A DNA stretch of 64,000 nt from Rhodoferax ferrireducens T118 (GCF_000013605.1 NC_007908.1:1302001-1366000), one strand, 5' to 3'; positions 49,199 to 58,246 are shown, numbered from the stretch's first letter. The notes: generated from the letters alone by a model not told the origin. Translations and numbers: made by a program.

Positions 49199-50351
49199 GA
49201 AATTAATTCGGACGATTGATAAAGTGCAAATATTGAATATTTATTTGGTCTCTACTCTTGATTATCCAATAATATCTAAAATTCTATTTGCATTATCTGT
49301 TTTCATTTTTATTTTTCTGTTAATCAATAATTTATCTGTCAGCAAAACAGCCGCATTATATATTTTGGCGGTAGCGTCAATGTTTTCATTTCTTTTGCTG
49401 GATTCAATGCTGCGTGGAAATGAATGGAATAGTGCATCAAAGTTCATAATTCCATTGTTTACTTTATTTAATATTTATATATATGCGGCGCTGTCGAAGG
49501 AATATGGCATGCAACGATATATTTTTCACTACATGGTTGTCTCTGTTTTAATTTCTTTGAAGATATTGCTGATTTTTTTTCTATTTGCTAATCATATATT
49601 ATATGATTACCTTCCAATCGCTGATTCCGAACTAAATCAATCGACGTGGATTGCTTTGAATTCTGATGGAATAAGAATATTTGTTGGGCAGGCGACCTTA
49701 ATTCCAATTGGAATTTTATTTTATCACTATTTATATGGCAAAATACCGTACCTGCTGTTACTAATTGCACTACCTGCATTGGTGCTTACGCAAACTACTG
49801 TACTTTGGGTTACTTATGTCGTGGTGTTGGGTTATTTAATTAACGCTCAATTCAAAAGTTTTTATAAGTATATGTATCTACTCTTGGCGGCGATCTCTTT
49901 TTTGATGTTAGGTATTTTAAATTATGACCTAATAGACAGTGTGTATACTGAAAAGATGATGTACTCTGCGCCAGTGAAGTTCCAGCAGATTGATATTGCA
50001 TTAAGTGCCCTGGAAGTGAATTTTTTTTCCGGTGCTGGGTTGGGGCATTTGTATACAAATGGTTCTAATACCATTGAAGTTGTATTTCTTCAAATATTAT
50101 CATCGACTGGTGTAATTGGTTTCGTCTTTTATAGTTATATGTTGTTTTATTGGTCTGTAGTATCATTTAAATATGTAAAAATTGATAAAGTGACTAAAGT
50201 TTTATTTTTTAGTTATTTCTCTATAGTATTTGCTTCCTTTTCTAATCCCTACTTAATTGGGGGTAATAGCGGGTTATTTTTGATTCCAATCATTGCGGCG
50301 AGGTTTTTACAATTAAAGAGAATTCAGTTGAATAGATTTAGTTCTTCGTGA
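49191..50351 (+). CDS. O-antigen/EPS polymerase (Wzy-like)
   Basis: A 386-residue membrane protein with about ten to eleven helices and a larger loop in the second half. Wzy proteins share little sequence, so the call rests on topology, size, extreme AT-richness and position beside a flippase and glycosyltransferases. ATG at 49191 overlaps the GT2 stop. Confidence 0.72.
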   Translation: MNKKLIRTIDKVQILNIYLVSTLDYPIISKILFALSVFIFIFLLINNLSVSKTAALYILAVASMFSFLLLDSMLRGNEWNSASKFIIPLFTLFNIYIYAALSKEYGMQRYIFHYMVVSVLISLKILLIFFLFANHILYDYLPIADSELNQSTWIALNSDGIRIFVGQATLIPIGILFYHYLYGKIPYLLLLIALPALVLTQTTVLWVTYVVVLGYLINAQFKSFYKYMYLLLAAISFLMLGILNYDLIDSVYTEKMMYSAPVKFQQIDIALSALEVNFFSGAGLGHLYTNGSNTIEVVFLQILSSTGVIGFVFYSYMLFYWSVVSFKYVKIDKVTKVLFFSYFSIVFASFSNPYLIGGNSGLFLIPIIAARFLQLKRIQLNRFSSS

Positions 50352-50674
50352 CGTTACCAGCAATTTTAATCACAGTGGTTATCAAATAGCCTTTCGTCAT
50401 TTTGTGTGAACAGTGCAAATGTGGGGCAATGGTGTGGTGGTTATCGCTGTTGTGATTCGCCCCGGTGAAGACTGGCCGAAGTCCACTCCAAGGGCTTTAT
50501 CTTGACGCAGTTGAATCGTGGCAGTCCATTAGAAGGATGGATCGACTCAACATGTTGAGTCGGTAAGCCTTGTGAGACATTCGGTACCTCTGTCACCACA
50601 ATGCAATCCGCAATATTTTGTTTTGAATTTTGGTATGGAACCAAAACTACATGAGGCCCAAAGGAGCATATTTC
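50352..50674. other. 323-bp gap with palindrome
   Basis: No supported gene. GC content returns to the level of the early cluster here. A perfect 20-nt palindrome lies at 50543-50562. A 67-codon frame on the minus strand (50441-50644) has no recognisable family. Confidence 0.35.
50543..50562. other. 20-nt perfect palindrome
   Basis: CGACTCAACA followed by its exact complement TGTTGAGTCG, with no loop. Possible protein-binding site or recombination scar at the AT-rich/GC-rich border. Confidence 0.4.
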
Positions 50675-51263
50675 ATGGTTAAATGGTACGGATTTGTGGG
50701 ACTCGTAAGGCTTGTTGTGTGCGGGCTATTGACTCGAGTTTTTTCCTAATGCTCGTCTTGTGCGGTTTCCAGTCCACGTTCGCGGAAGATCGTCGATGGA
50801 GCTGGGCAATGGCCTTGCGACGGGGGTGAACGTGCGGTTAGATGCAACTGCAATCCGTGACAGCCCATCCGTTTTACGTATCGGTCGCCACGTTCAGATT
50901 AGTGAATCAGTTCATATTGGTGCGATTGAAAAGGTGGTGATCGGCGATCACACACTCATCGCCAGCCGTGTCTTTATCAGTGACCATAACTGCGGCAACT
51001 ATCAAATTCCAGATGCTGCGTCCTCGCTGGATATTCCGCCTGCAGAGCGGCCGCTTTCATCAATGCCTGTGCGTATTGGCTGCAAAGTCTGGTTAGGTGA
51101 ACAAGTCTGTATCCTGCCTGGTGTGACTATCGGAGATGGTGCCCTCGTTGGTGCCAATTCAGTAATTGCTCATGACATAGCGTCGAATTCAATCGCTGCT
51201 GGCAATCCAGCAAGCGTGATACGTGTGTTCGACGCGTCAACCCAAACTTGGAAAGGAATATAG
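50675..51263 (+). pseudogene. frameshifted hexapeptide acyltransferase (WcaF-like)
   Basis: A strong AAGGAG (50661-50666) precedes the ATG at 50675, which opens MVKWYGFVGLVRLVVCGLL and stops at 50747. The rest of the protein continues in another frame from 50745: PNARLVRFPVHVRGR, then beta-helix coils and VGANSVIAHDIASNSIAAGNPASVIR. Dropping one T from the T6 run at 50739-50744 joins the two parts into one family-typical protein of about 196 residues. Either a real mutation, a phase-variable tract, or a sequencing error. An independent start at GTG 50760 would lack the N-terminal part. The transferase would acetylate a sugar. Confidence 0.75.
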
Positions 51264-51265
51264 GC

Positions 51266-52381
51266 ATGCCACGTATCGTTGTTTCCGCAGTAAATTTCAC
51301 TGAGGGCGGGCCGCTCACGGTGCTGCGTGAGTGCCTCGCATCCGCGGCGGCTGTGCTCCCCGCTGAGTTCGAGATCATAGCCATAGTAAATCGTGCTGAT
51401 CTGATCAATGAACCGCGGGTTCGTTTGATTTCAATTCCGAGTTCAAAGAAATCCTGGTTTCATAGGCTTTACTGGGAATGGTGCGGGTTCAGTCGTATTT
51501 CCCACGAACTAAAGCCCACGTTGTGGCTATCGCTGCACGACATCACGCCGCGCGTGTCAGCTGCTCGCCAAGCAGTGTATTGTCATAATCCTTCGCCCTT
51601 TTATCGCATCGGTCTACGTGAGGCTTTGATGGAGCCAACGTTCCTCATGTTCAACCAGTTCTACGCTTTGCTGTACCGACTCTTCATCCGTCGCAACCAC
51701 TGCGTTATCGTGCAGCAAGACTGGCTTCGCGCCGAGTTTATAAAACGGATGGGGCAGCTCCCTGTGGTCGTCGCTCACCCCTCCTTTCGGGCTGCCGAGC
51801 GTCCCAGCGCTCCGAAGCGTGGACCGGCATTCGTCTTTATCTATCCAGCTCTGCCACGGGTATTTAAGAACATCGAGACTTTGTGCAAAGCGGCACAGCT
51901 ATTGGTTTCCCGGGGGGTCGGCGGCTTCGAGGTACGGCTGACTCTTGACGGCAGCGAAAATCGATACGCTCGCTGGCTTCGAAATCGGTTTGGCGATACG
52001 GCGCACGTCCGATTTATAGGCCGACAGACTAAAGATGAGATGGACGCCCACTATGGTGAGGCCTCCGCAGTCGTGTTTCCGAGCAAGCTGGAGACTTGGG
52101 GGTTGCCCATTACCGAAGGCAAGGCACAACGGCGGCCGCTTCTCGTGGCCGATCTCCCATATGCACGGGAAACCGTTGGGACCTACGATCTCGTGAGCTT
52201 TTTCCCGGCCGAATCTTCTGAGGCGCTTGCTGATCTCATGCAGTCGATGATCGAGCAAACGTGGCGACCGACCGGCAACGACCATCCTGACCCCGCGGCT
52301 CCGTTTGCACCCAATTGGGCTAGCCTGTGGGGCATCCTCATTAGCGGGCTGCCGTCTGCAGCACAGAACTCCGGTGATTGA
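51266..52381 (+). CDS. family 4 glycosyltransferase
   Basis: A 371-residue GT-B protein. NFTEGGPLTVLRECL is the N-terminal glycine-rich loop; VRFIGRQTKDEMDAHYGEASAVVFPSKLETWGLPITEGKA carries the donor-site ExxxxxxxE motif. The ATG at 51266 with AAAGGA upstream is preferred over 51248. Donor sugar unknown. Confidence 0.86.
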   Translation: MPRIVVSAVNFTEGGPLTVLRECLASAAAVLPAEFEIIAIVNRADLINEPRVRLISIPSSKKSWFHRLYWEWCGFSRISHELKPTLWLSLHDITPRVSAARQAVYCHNPSPFYRIGLREALMEPTFLMFNQFYALLYRLFIRRNHCVIVQQDWLRAEFIKRMGQLPVVVAHPSFRAAERPSAPKRGPAFVFIYPALPRVFKNIETLCKAAQLLVSRGVGGFEVRLTLDGSENRYARWLRNRFGDTAHVRFIGRQTKDEMDAHYGEASAVVFPSKLETWGLPITEGKAQRRPLLVADLPYARETVGTYDLVSFFPAESSEALADLMQSMIEQTWRPTGNDHPDPAAPFAPNWASLWGILISGLPSAAQNSGD

Positions 52382-52550
52382 TTTATATGGTGCGGTTGGC
52401 TTTATTTGTGCCTCTCTATTCATCTGTCTTGGATTCGCTTTTCGTATTTCGTGGACAATTTTGGCTGACTTGAGTGAGCCTGCGCGTGCGCACGCTGAGG
52501 GTCTTTGAATCGCCCGCAGCACCTTATTAATTTTTTTGGGAGAGTAATTC

Positions 52551-53699
52551 ATGTCAAATTTTGTGCTTGTTACAGGTGGCGCTGGGTTTATTGGTCAATG
52601 CGTTTCTCGTAAGCTACTAGGTCAAGGCTCAAAAGTGCGTATTCTCGATAACTTCAGTCCACAGATACACTCCACGGAAGTTCTGCCAGTTGATCTGGCA
52701 GGACATGTAGAGGTAATCAAAGCAGACGTGCGTGATCGAGATGCGCTCAGGCGCGCATTGCCGGGTGTAGACACTGTCGTGCATCTCGCGGCAGAAACGG
52801 GTACGGGTCAATCGATGTATGAGATAGAGCGCTATTTCAGCGTCAACGCGCAGGGCACTGCCACTTTGCTGGATTTGCTGCAGAACGATGATTGCGGCAA
52901 GTCGCTTCGCTCTATTGTGGTGGCGTCGAGTCGCGCGGTCTATGGCGAGGGCGCTTGCCAGTGCGCGGCCCACGGCATGGTGTTCCCGGAGCAACGTACC
53001 CGCGAGCGCATGTCTGGCGGCGCGTTCGAGCCAGTGTGCCCCGTCTGCGGGTCGCCTGTAAGGCTATCGCCCACGCCAGAGTCAGCGCCCTTTATGCCCA
53101 TGTCAATGTATGGGTTGACCAAGCAGGTGCAAGAGCAGGCCGTCTTGTTGTTTGCGCGCACGCGTGGCATCAATGGATTTGGTCTGCGCTATCAAAATGT
53201 GTATGGACCCGGTCAGTCGCTAAAGAACCCGTACACGGGAATTTTGGCGGTGTTTTCAAATTTGGCGCGTCAAAACCAGGGGATCGAGATTTACGAGGAT
53301 GGGCTCGAATCAAGAGACTTTGTGTATATAGATGACGTGGTTGAGGCCACGATCCGCAGTATCAACTACTCGGATCAGTTTGTCGGGGCTTTGAACGTGG
53401 GGTCAGGTCAGGCCACCAGTGTGATGACTGTTGCGCAAGAAATCAAAGCTTACTTTGACAGTAGCAGCACCATCAAGGTCACTGGGGCGTTCCGCATGGG
53501 TGATATTCGTCACAACATTGCCGATGTGTCGAAACTTGAGCAAGTGTTGGGCTTTGTGCCTGGCGTGCCGTTCAAACAAGGTTTGGCTAACTTTTTGGGC
53601 TGGGCCGCCGAGCAAGCGCCGGAGGATAAGGCGGCCTATCTGCGCTCGGTCAGCGAGCTGACGGCGCGCGGGCTGATGGGTAAGACAACGGCGCAATGA
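52551..53699 (+). CDS. NAD-dependent epimerase, dTDP-L-rhamnose 4-epimerase-like (Tll/WbiB)
   Basis: A 382-residue extended SDR. It has VTGGAGFIGQCVSRKLLGQG, HLAAETGTGQSM, the Ser in ASSRAVYGEG and YGLTK for the Tyr-Lys pair. A 60-residue insert after VYGEG holds two Cys pairs (ACQCAAHG and CPVCGSP), seen in Burkholderia WbiB-type dTDP-L-rhamnose 4-epimerases that make dTDP-6-deoxy-L-talose. The rml genes it would need are outside the window. It overlaps the acetyltransferase gene by 4 bp. Confidence 0.8.
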   Translation: MSNFVLVTGGAGFIGQCVSRKLLGQGSKVRILDNFSPQIHSTEVLPVDLAGHVEVIKADVRDRDALRRALPGVDTVVHLAAETGTGQSMYEIERYFSVNAQGTATLLDLLQNDDCGKSLRSIVVASSRAVYGEGACQCAAHGMVFPEQRTRERMSGGAFEPVCPVCGSPVRLSPTPESAPFMPMSMYGLTKQVQEQAVLLFARTRGINGFGLRYQNVYGPGQSLKNPYTGILAVFSNLARQNQGIEIYEDGLESRDFVYIDDVVEATIRSINYSDQFVGALNVGSGQATSVMTVAQEIKAYFDSSSTIKVTGAFRMGDIRHNIADVSKLEQVLGFVPGVPFKQGLANFLGWAAEQAPEDKAAYLRSVSELTARGLMGKTTAQ

Positions 53700-54280
53700 A
53701 CGACGCATTGAAGATGAACACGGCAGAGGACTTCAGGTTGCTGACCTATTTGGCAGCTGATCTGCGCAGAGCGCGGGTGCTGCTGAATGGGTCGGCAGAC
53801 GGTGTGTCTGGTCTGCGATTGTGGCTGGGCGTGTTGTCACCAAGGTTTGTGCCTGTGCTGCTGTGTAGACTTGCGCATTCCTTCTATCGTTTGAAGTTGG
53901 GGCTTCTTGCAAAGGCAGTGTCTTTGTTGAATTTCTTCCTGTTTGGTATAGAGATTGCTGTGCGATGCCCCATTGGCAAGGGTTTGTTTTTGCCGCATAC
54001 CCAGGGCACGGTGATAGGCGCATGGTCTATTGGGGAGAATGTCACCATTTTTCAGGGCGTGACGTTGGGGGCGAAGGAGCTTGATTTTTCCTACCAAGAG
54101 TCATCGCGCCCTACGGTGGGGGATGGCGTGACTATCGGCGCGGGTGCCAAAGTTATTGGGGGACTTGTTTTGGGTTCTGACTCGCGCGTTGGTGCCAATG
54201 CGGTCGTCTTAAACGATGTTGCGCCGGGTTCACTTGTTGTTGGAATTCCTGCCAAAGTTGTTGACAGGAGTGGCGCTTAA
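53696..54280 (+). CDS. serine acetyltransferase-like hexapeptide transferase
   Basis: A 194-residue protein of CysE/LbH type with an amphipathic N-terminal part, then IAVRCPIGKGLFLPHTQGTVIG, VTIFQGVTLGA and VGANAVVLNDVAPGSLVVGIPAKVV. In a polysaccharide operon and ATGA-coupled to the epimerase it is likelier a sugar O-acetyltransferase than a cysteine enzyme. Confidence 0.82.
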   Translation: MNDALKMNTAEDFRLLTYLAADLRRARVLLNGSADGVSGLRLWLGVLSPRFVPVLLCRLAHSFYRLKLGLLAKAVSLLNFFLFGIEIAVRCPIGKGLFLPHTQGTVIGAWSIGENVTIFQGVTLGAKELDFSYQESSRPTVGDGVTIGAGAKVIGGLVLGSDSRVGANAVVLNDVAPGSLVVGIPAKVVDRSGA

Positions 54281-54281
54281 C

Positions 54282-55331
54282 ATGCACCTTGGTGAATCTG
54301 CGATAGCGGCGCAAAGCACGCCGCGCGGACACGTTTTACTGGTGTCGCCGCTCACTTTCTCTTACCACCTGTCCATATCCGAGACTCTGCGCTCAATGGG
54401 CTACGCTGTCACTTGGTGGGATGAGCGTGCCAGCAGCGCGACATGGTACAAGCTCGCACTGCGGCTGTTGCCCGCGATGACGGTCCACTGGTCCGAGCGC
54501 TCGTTCCTGAAGCGATTGCATCAACTTGATCCAGGCTCAATCACCCACGTTATGGTGATCAAAGGCGAGGGCCTGTCGCGGCGGGTCGCGCTCAAGATGC
54601 GTAAAACCTTGGCCGCGGCCAGTATGGGACTTTACCTTTGGGATGGTGTGGAGAATGTCAAAGGCGTGTCAAAGATATTGACAGCTTTCGACTCGGTGGC
54701 GACTTTCGATCCTGTGGATGCGAAGACCTTCGGTTGGACATACAGGCCCTTGTTTGGGCGCAACATTTCAGCAAACAAGGACATTGCTGCGCCGATGCAG
54801 TTTGACTGGTGCTTTATCGGCACCATCCATTCAGATCGCCATCACGTAATTCATCGGTTGCGGCAGCGTTCCGGACCGCTGTCTAAAAACTTTGTTTTTG
54901 GCTACTTTCAGAGTCCCTTGATGCTTTTCATACGTCGGCTGTTGGACTGGACTTTGTGGTTAGCTCCCAAACGTACGCTGTCGACCAAACCCATGTCTGC
55001 GGCTGACGTGGCACAGGTTGTCGAATGTTCTAGGGCTGTACTGGACGTGGAGCATCCACGCCAACGTGGGTTCACCATGCGCACGATCGAAACCCTGCTG
55101 GCGGGGAAAAAGCTCGTCACAACCAACGTACATATTTTGGACAGCGATCTTTACGACCCATCGCGGGTCTGCGTAATCAATAGAACCAATCCAGAAATTC
55201 CGGCCGAATTTCTGGATCAACCCTATCTACCAGTCCCTGACTCGCTCAGAAGCCACTATTCATGCCAAGGATGGGCGGCAGAACTCTTGTCGCTTCAAGA
55301 TATCGCGAAACATGACCGACCAAGCTGTTAG
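54282..55331 (+). CDS. CgeB-like glycosyltransferase-related protein
   Basis: A 349-residue protein with VLLVSPLTFSYHLSISETLRSMGY at the start, LYLWDGVENVKG, FDWCFIGTIHSDRHHVI and TMRTIETLLAGKKLVTTN near the end, resembling CgeB/GT-B proteins. The ATG at 54282 follows AGGAG at 54265; a longer frame overlaps the previous gene. Probably adds a sugar to the repeat unit. Confidence 0.62.
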   Translation: MHLGESAIAAQSTPRGHVLLVSPLTFSYHLSISETLRSMGYAVTWWDERASSATWYKLALRLLPAMTVHWSERSFLKRLHQLDPGSITHVMVIKGEGLSRRVALKMRKTLAAASMGLYLWDGVENVKGVSKILTAFDSVATFDPVDAKTFGWTYRPLFGRNISANKDIAAPMQFDWCFIGTIHSDRHHVIHRLRQRSGPLSKNFVFGYFQSPLMLFIRRLLDWTLWLAPKRTLSTKPMSAADVAQVVECSRAVLDVEHPRQRGFTMRTIETLLAGKKLVTTNVHILDSDLYDPSRVCVINRTNPEIPAEFLDQPYLPVPDSLRSHYSCQGWAAELLSLQDIAKHDRPSC

Positions 55332-55334
55332 CTG

Positions 55335-55388
55335 ATGACTATTCTTGTCCTCGGCAGTAGTGGTGAACTATATGAAAAGACTATTTGA
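55335..55388 (+). pseudogene. truncated epimerase start or 17-codon leader
   Basis: ATG to TGA frame of 17 codons reading [27 protein letters not shown] is how many sugar epimerase/dehydratase genes begin. It then runs into the sugar transferase start in another frame. Likely a deletion scar, or a leader peptide coupling translation. Confidence 0.4.
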
Positions 55389-55932
55389 TCTGATCGCGGG
55401 CGCTTGCGCTGGGCTGGTCTTGTTGCTGCCGATTGTGCTGGTCGCCTTGGCGGTGCGCCTGACTTCAAAAGGGCCAGCCCTGTATTGGTCTGACCGGGTG
55501 GGGCGCAACAACAAGATTTTCAAAATGCCCAAGTTCCGCAGCATGCAGATCGGCACCCCTGCGGTGGCGACTCATTTGCTGAGCAACCCGGATGCTTACC
55601 TGACACCCATCGGCAGCTTCTTGCGCAAAAGCAGCCTGGACGAACTGCCACAGTTGTGGAGCATTCTGGCAGGTGACATGAGTTTTGTCGGGCCACGCCC
55701 GGCCCTGTTTAATCAACACGACTTGATTGAATTGCGCACCCAGCAAGGTGTGCATCCGCTGGTGCCTGGCCTGACTGGCTGGGCGCAGGTGAATGGGCGC
55801 GATGAGTTGCCCATTCTGGACAAGGTGAAGCTCGATGTGGAATATTTGCACCACCGGTCGCTCTGGTTTGACATTCGCATTTTGTGGCTGACGCTGGTGA
55901 AGGTGTTGCGGCGGGATGGGGTGTCGCATTGA
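55372..55932 (+). CDS. initiating sugar transferase (polyprenyl-phosphate sugar-1-P transferase)
   Basis: A 186-residue PglC/WbpL-independent monotopic phosphoglycosyl transferase (bacterial sugar transferase family). The ATG at 55372 gives [15 protein letters not shown], the usual membrane-entering helix. Conserved marks are [48 protein letters not shown] with the Asp-Glu catalytic pair, and [13 protein letters not shown]. It loads the first sugar phosphate on undecaprenyl phosphate and closes the cluster. Confidence 0.9.
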   Translation: MKRLFDLIAGACAGLVLLLPIVLVALAVRLTSKGPALYWSDRVGRNNKIFKMPKFRSMQIGTPAVATHLLSNPDAYLTPIGSFLRKSSLDELPQLWSILAGDMSFVGPRPALFNQHDLIELRTQQGVHPLVPGLTGWAQVNGRDELPILDKVKLDVEYLHHRSLWFDIRILWLTLVKVLRRDGVSH

Positions 55933-55953
55933 TTCAGGGTCGACCAGTTAACT

Positions 55954-56008
55954 TCATATTTCGTAGCTGCTTGCCCAATAGGGACGGGGGCTAGAGGCTG
56001 ATTTCTCT
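55954..56008 (+). repeat. dispersed ~55-bp repeat
   Basis: TATTTCGTAGCTGCTTGCCC, then AATAGGGACGGGGGCTAGAGGC. It lies between the sugar transferase and the convergent PglL gene and runs to the end of the latter. Confidence 0.78.
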
Positions 56009-57675
56009 CAAGGCAATTTCAGCGTCTGCAGTTGCGGGTATTTCTCATGGGCCAGCACGGTCCAGCCCGCTTTGACCTGCGCATAGGCTGCTTCGCCATG
56101 CAGTGCCCGCATGACGAGCAACTGGCGGATGGCTTCGTCGGGCTTGCCATTCAGGGCCAGCGACTGGGCGTAACGATTTTGCGTGGCGGGCCAGGGGAAG
56201 CGCAAGGCGACTTTTCTGGCCAGCTCCACTTCATCCGCCTTCATGCCCGGCTTGGGCACGATGCGTCCGCCGTGCAGCAGCGCGTCTAGTTGCGTTAACA
56301 AGACCACATGGGGCCGCTGGTAGCTGGCAGGTGTTGTTCCAATGCGCAGCGCCTCGAAGCGAACAATTCGAAAATCTTCTTCGATCGCGACGTATTCGAC
56401 CACCGACCACGCCATCAGCCCGGTCGTTACGAACAACGAGGCCAGCGCCGGTTTCACACCCAGGCGAAAGGCGGGTTTGGCTCCCACCGCGCTTTCCAGC
56501 GCGCCAACGGCGAACATGACGGGCACTAGAAAGTAGGCGTAGGCAAACGGAAACTCCAGCATCGAATGCACCGCTACGGGCAATATCAGCGCCAGACAGT
56601 ACCAGGGGGCCAACTGGCCGGCCGAGCGCAAACGACGCCAGAGCCAAACGCTGGTCACCAGCACCAGCAGCGCGGCCAACGGCAGGCCGAGCCCCAAGGC
56701 CAGGTCCAGCACAATGTTGTGCGCATAGGTAAACGGCTCACTCACCGCATAAGAGCTAACCACTGCGTTCTGCGCGGTCGAAACCTGGCCCATGCCCCAG
56801 CCCCACCATGGCCGTTGCAGCACGGCCTCTATCAATTGCGGCCAGACCAACCAGCGAGTACCGACACTGACATTGACCTGCGCACCGAACCCGCCGGTTT
56901 GCTGGACGGCATCCATCAGACTGGGCCAGTACCAAAACAGACCCAGAAAAGCCACGCCGCCGCACACCACCACCCAAGGCGAAAGCCTGAAGTCAAGTGA
57001 CCTGCGCTTGGCAAACCACCAAAGCATCAACAGGCCCAGATTCAGCACGCCGGTGCGGGATTCGGTGGCGGCCACGCCCGTCAGCAAGGTGAGCGCGAGT
57101 AACGCTGATGCCAGCGCGCCGAGCTTTTTCGACTCGTACAAGAACAGCAGGCTGGCCAGACCCATCAGGAGCAAGGTCGCCAACTGATTGGGCTGCCCCA
57201 GATTGCCACCAGGACGGCGCAGTTCCGGCATGCGGCTGATCCAAGCGGCGTCTTCCCACAACTCGAACACTTGGGCAAATGCGATGACGGCTGATAAAAA
57301 TGCGCCCAGCAGCAGGGTGCGAGCAAAGATGGGGTAGGTTTTTTGCTCGTTGCCGCCTGCATACCCCAGTGCCATGCAGGCAATGCAGATGATCACGTAC
57401 ACCGTGAGGACGAAGGTATCACCGAAAAAGGTGAGCAGGCCGGTGGTGGTCTGCAGCCAAATCAGCAGGCCCAACGCGACCAACGGTAGCGCGGTGACAG
57501 GAATAGCAACGGTGGTTGCAAGATTTTTTTTCGCCGCGGCGAACGCACCGTGCCAGGCGAGTAGCAACACCGCCAAAAAAGCCAGCACTTCGTTGTGCCA
57601 GCTGACCCAAGGCGGAAAATGCAAAGGCATTAACCAACTGAAGAACAAAAGGGAAAAGCCAAGTAGATAGTGCAT
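56008..57675 (-). CDS. PglL/TfpO-type O-oligosaccharyltransferase (Wzy_C family)
   Basis: A 555-residue membrane protein with about twelve helices, the Wzy_C ligase core (a periplasmic loop with QLIEAVLQRPWWGWGMGQV and EPFTYAHNIVLDLALGLGLP with the catalytic-type histidine), and a C-terminal soluble helical domain seen in PglL proteins. It would transfer the lipid-linked glycan to pilin. It lies directly downstream of the pilin gene on the same strand, behind a terminator, which supports pilin glycosylation. Confidence 0.85.
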   Translation of the reverse strand: MHYLLGFSLLFFSWLMPLHFPPWVSWHNEVLAFLAVLLLAWHGAFAAAKKNLATTVAIPVTALPLVALGLLIWLQTTTGLLTFFGDTFVLTVYVIICIACMALGYAGGNEQKTYPIFARTLLLGAFLSAVIAFAQVFELWEDAAWISRMPELRRPGGNLGQPNQLATLLLMGLASLLFLYESKKLGALASALLALTLLTGVAATESRTGVLNLGLLMLWWFAKRRSLDFRLSPWVVVCGGVAFLGLFWYWPSLMDAVQQTGGFGAQVNVSVGTRWLVWPQLIEAVLQRPWWGWGMGQVSTAQNAVVSSYAVSEPFTYAHNIVLDLALGLGLPLAALLVLVTSVWLWRRLRSAGQLAPWYCLALILPVAVHSMLEFPFAYAYFLVPVMFAVGALESAVGAKPAFRLGVKPALASLFVTTGLMAWSVVEYVAIEEDFRIVRFEALRIGTTPASYQRPHVVLLTQLDALLHGGRIVPKPGMKADEVELARKVALRFPWPATQNRYAQSLALNGKPDEAIRQLLVMRALHGEAAYAQVKAGWTVLAHEKYPQLQTLKLP

Positions 57676-57684
57676 GAGCTAAAA

Positions 57685-57710
57685 AAATACGCCCCGATGG
57701 GGCGTATTTT
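57685..57710 (-). terminator. rho-independent terminator after the pilin gene
   Basis: Perfect arms AAAATACGCCCC / GGGGCGTATTTT around a 3-nt loop, followed by more T on the minus strand. It lies between the pilin stop and the PglL start, so it should lower PglL expression relative to pilin. Confidence 0.88.
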
Positions 57711-57763
57711 CAATTGCAGGATAACTGCGGCTGTCAAAGGTCCCCGCTAAGCAAACTCTAGGA

Positions 57764-58246
57764 TCAATTGGCTGCCCAACTACCAACGACGGTATAACCT
57801 GTTGCTATAGTACTACGGCATGAACCAGGAAGATATTTTGCAATACCAGAGGTGCTTGGACCGCATTCCCAACCAGTAATTGCGCCACTAACCACAGTCG
57901 GAACCAAGAACACGGAGCCAGTAACCTGCGAGAGGTTGGCTGTCTCGACTTCAACTGCAATCGCGCCAAAGTCGTCAGTCTTGATCGATTTAACATATTT
58001 AGTAGTTGGGTTCGATGCTTCGCAACCCCATTTACCAGCAGTCGGCAACGATGCTGAATTAATCGTCTGGCGCGTCTCAGTCACACTGGTGCGGCAAGCT
58101 GAAGCTGCCAGAATAACTTCTGACATCTTGGCGCGGATCGTGTAATCCTGATAAGCCGGCAAGGCCACCGCAGCCAAAATACCAATAATCGCCACGACGA
58201 TCATTAATTCGATCAGGGTAAAACCCCTTTGCATAGAACGCTTCAT
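57764..58246 (-). CDS. type IV pilin (PilA-like)
   Basis: A 160-residue prepilin. MKRSMQRG is the leader, cut by prepilin peptidase before [28 protein letters not shown], with the conserved Glu5. Cysteines near residues 53, 77, 128 and 144 could form two disulfides, the last pair being the usual D-region loop. The ATG at 58246 is chosen over 58258. It is the major subunit of a type IV pilus; its own assembly genes are elsewhere. Three 32-bp repeats lie upstream. Confidence 0.93.
   Translation of the reverse strand: MKRSMQRGFTLIELMIVVAIIGILAAVALPAYQDYTIRAKMSEVILAASACRTSVTETRQTINSASLPTAGKWGCEASNPTTKYVKSIKTDDFGAIAVEVETANLSQVTGSVFLVPTVVSGAITGWECGPSTSGIAKYLPGSCRSTIATGYTVVGSWAAN

Noticed and set aside
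50441..50644. A 67-codon minus-strand frame in the gap before the acyltransferase
   Set aside because: No recognisable family, no clear ribosome-binding site; considered as a possible transposase fragment but no motif supports that.
52305..52508. A possible membrane-protein fragment after the GT4 gene
   Set aside because: A hydrophobic stretch is visible, but the frame begins inside the glycosyltransferase gene and no start or family can be supported.
27261..55932. Prophage or integrative element
   Set aside because: No integrase, phage structural gene, transposase or attachment-site duplication was seen; the content is a typical polysaccharide cluster.
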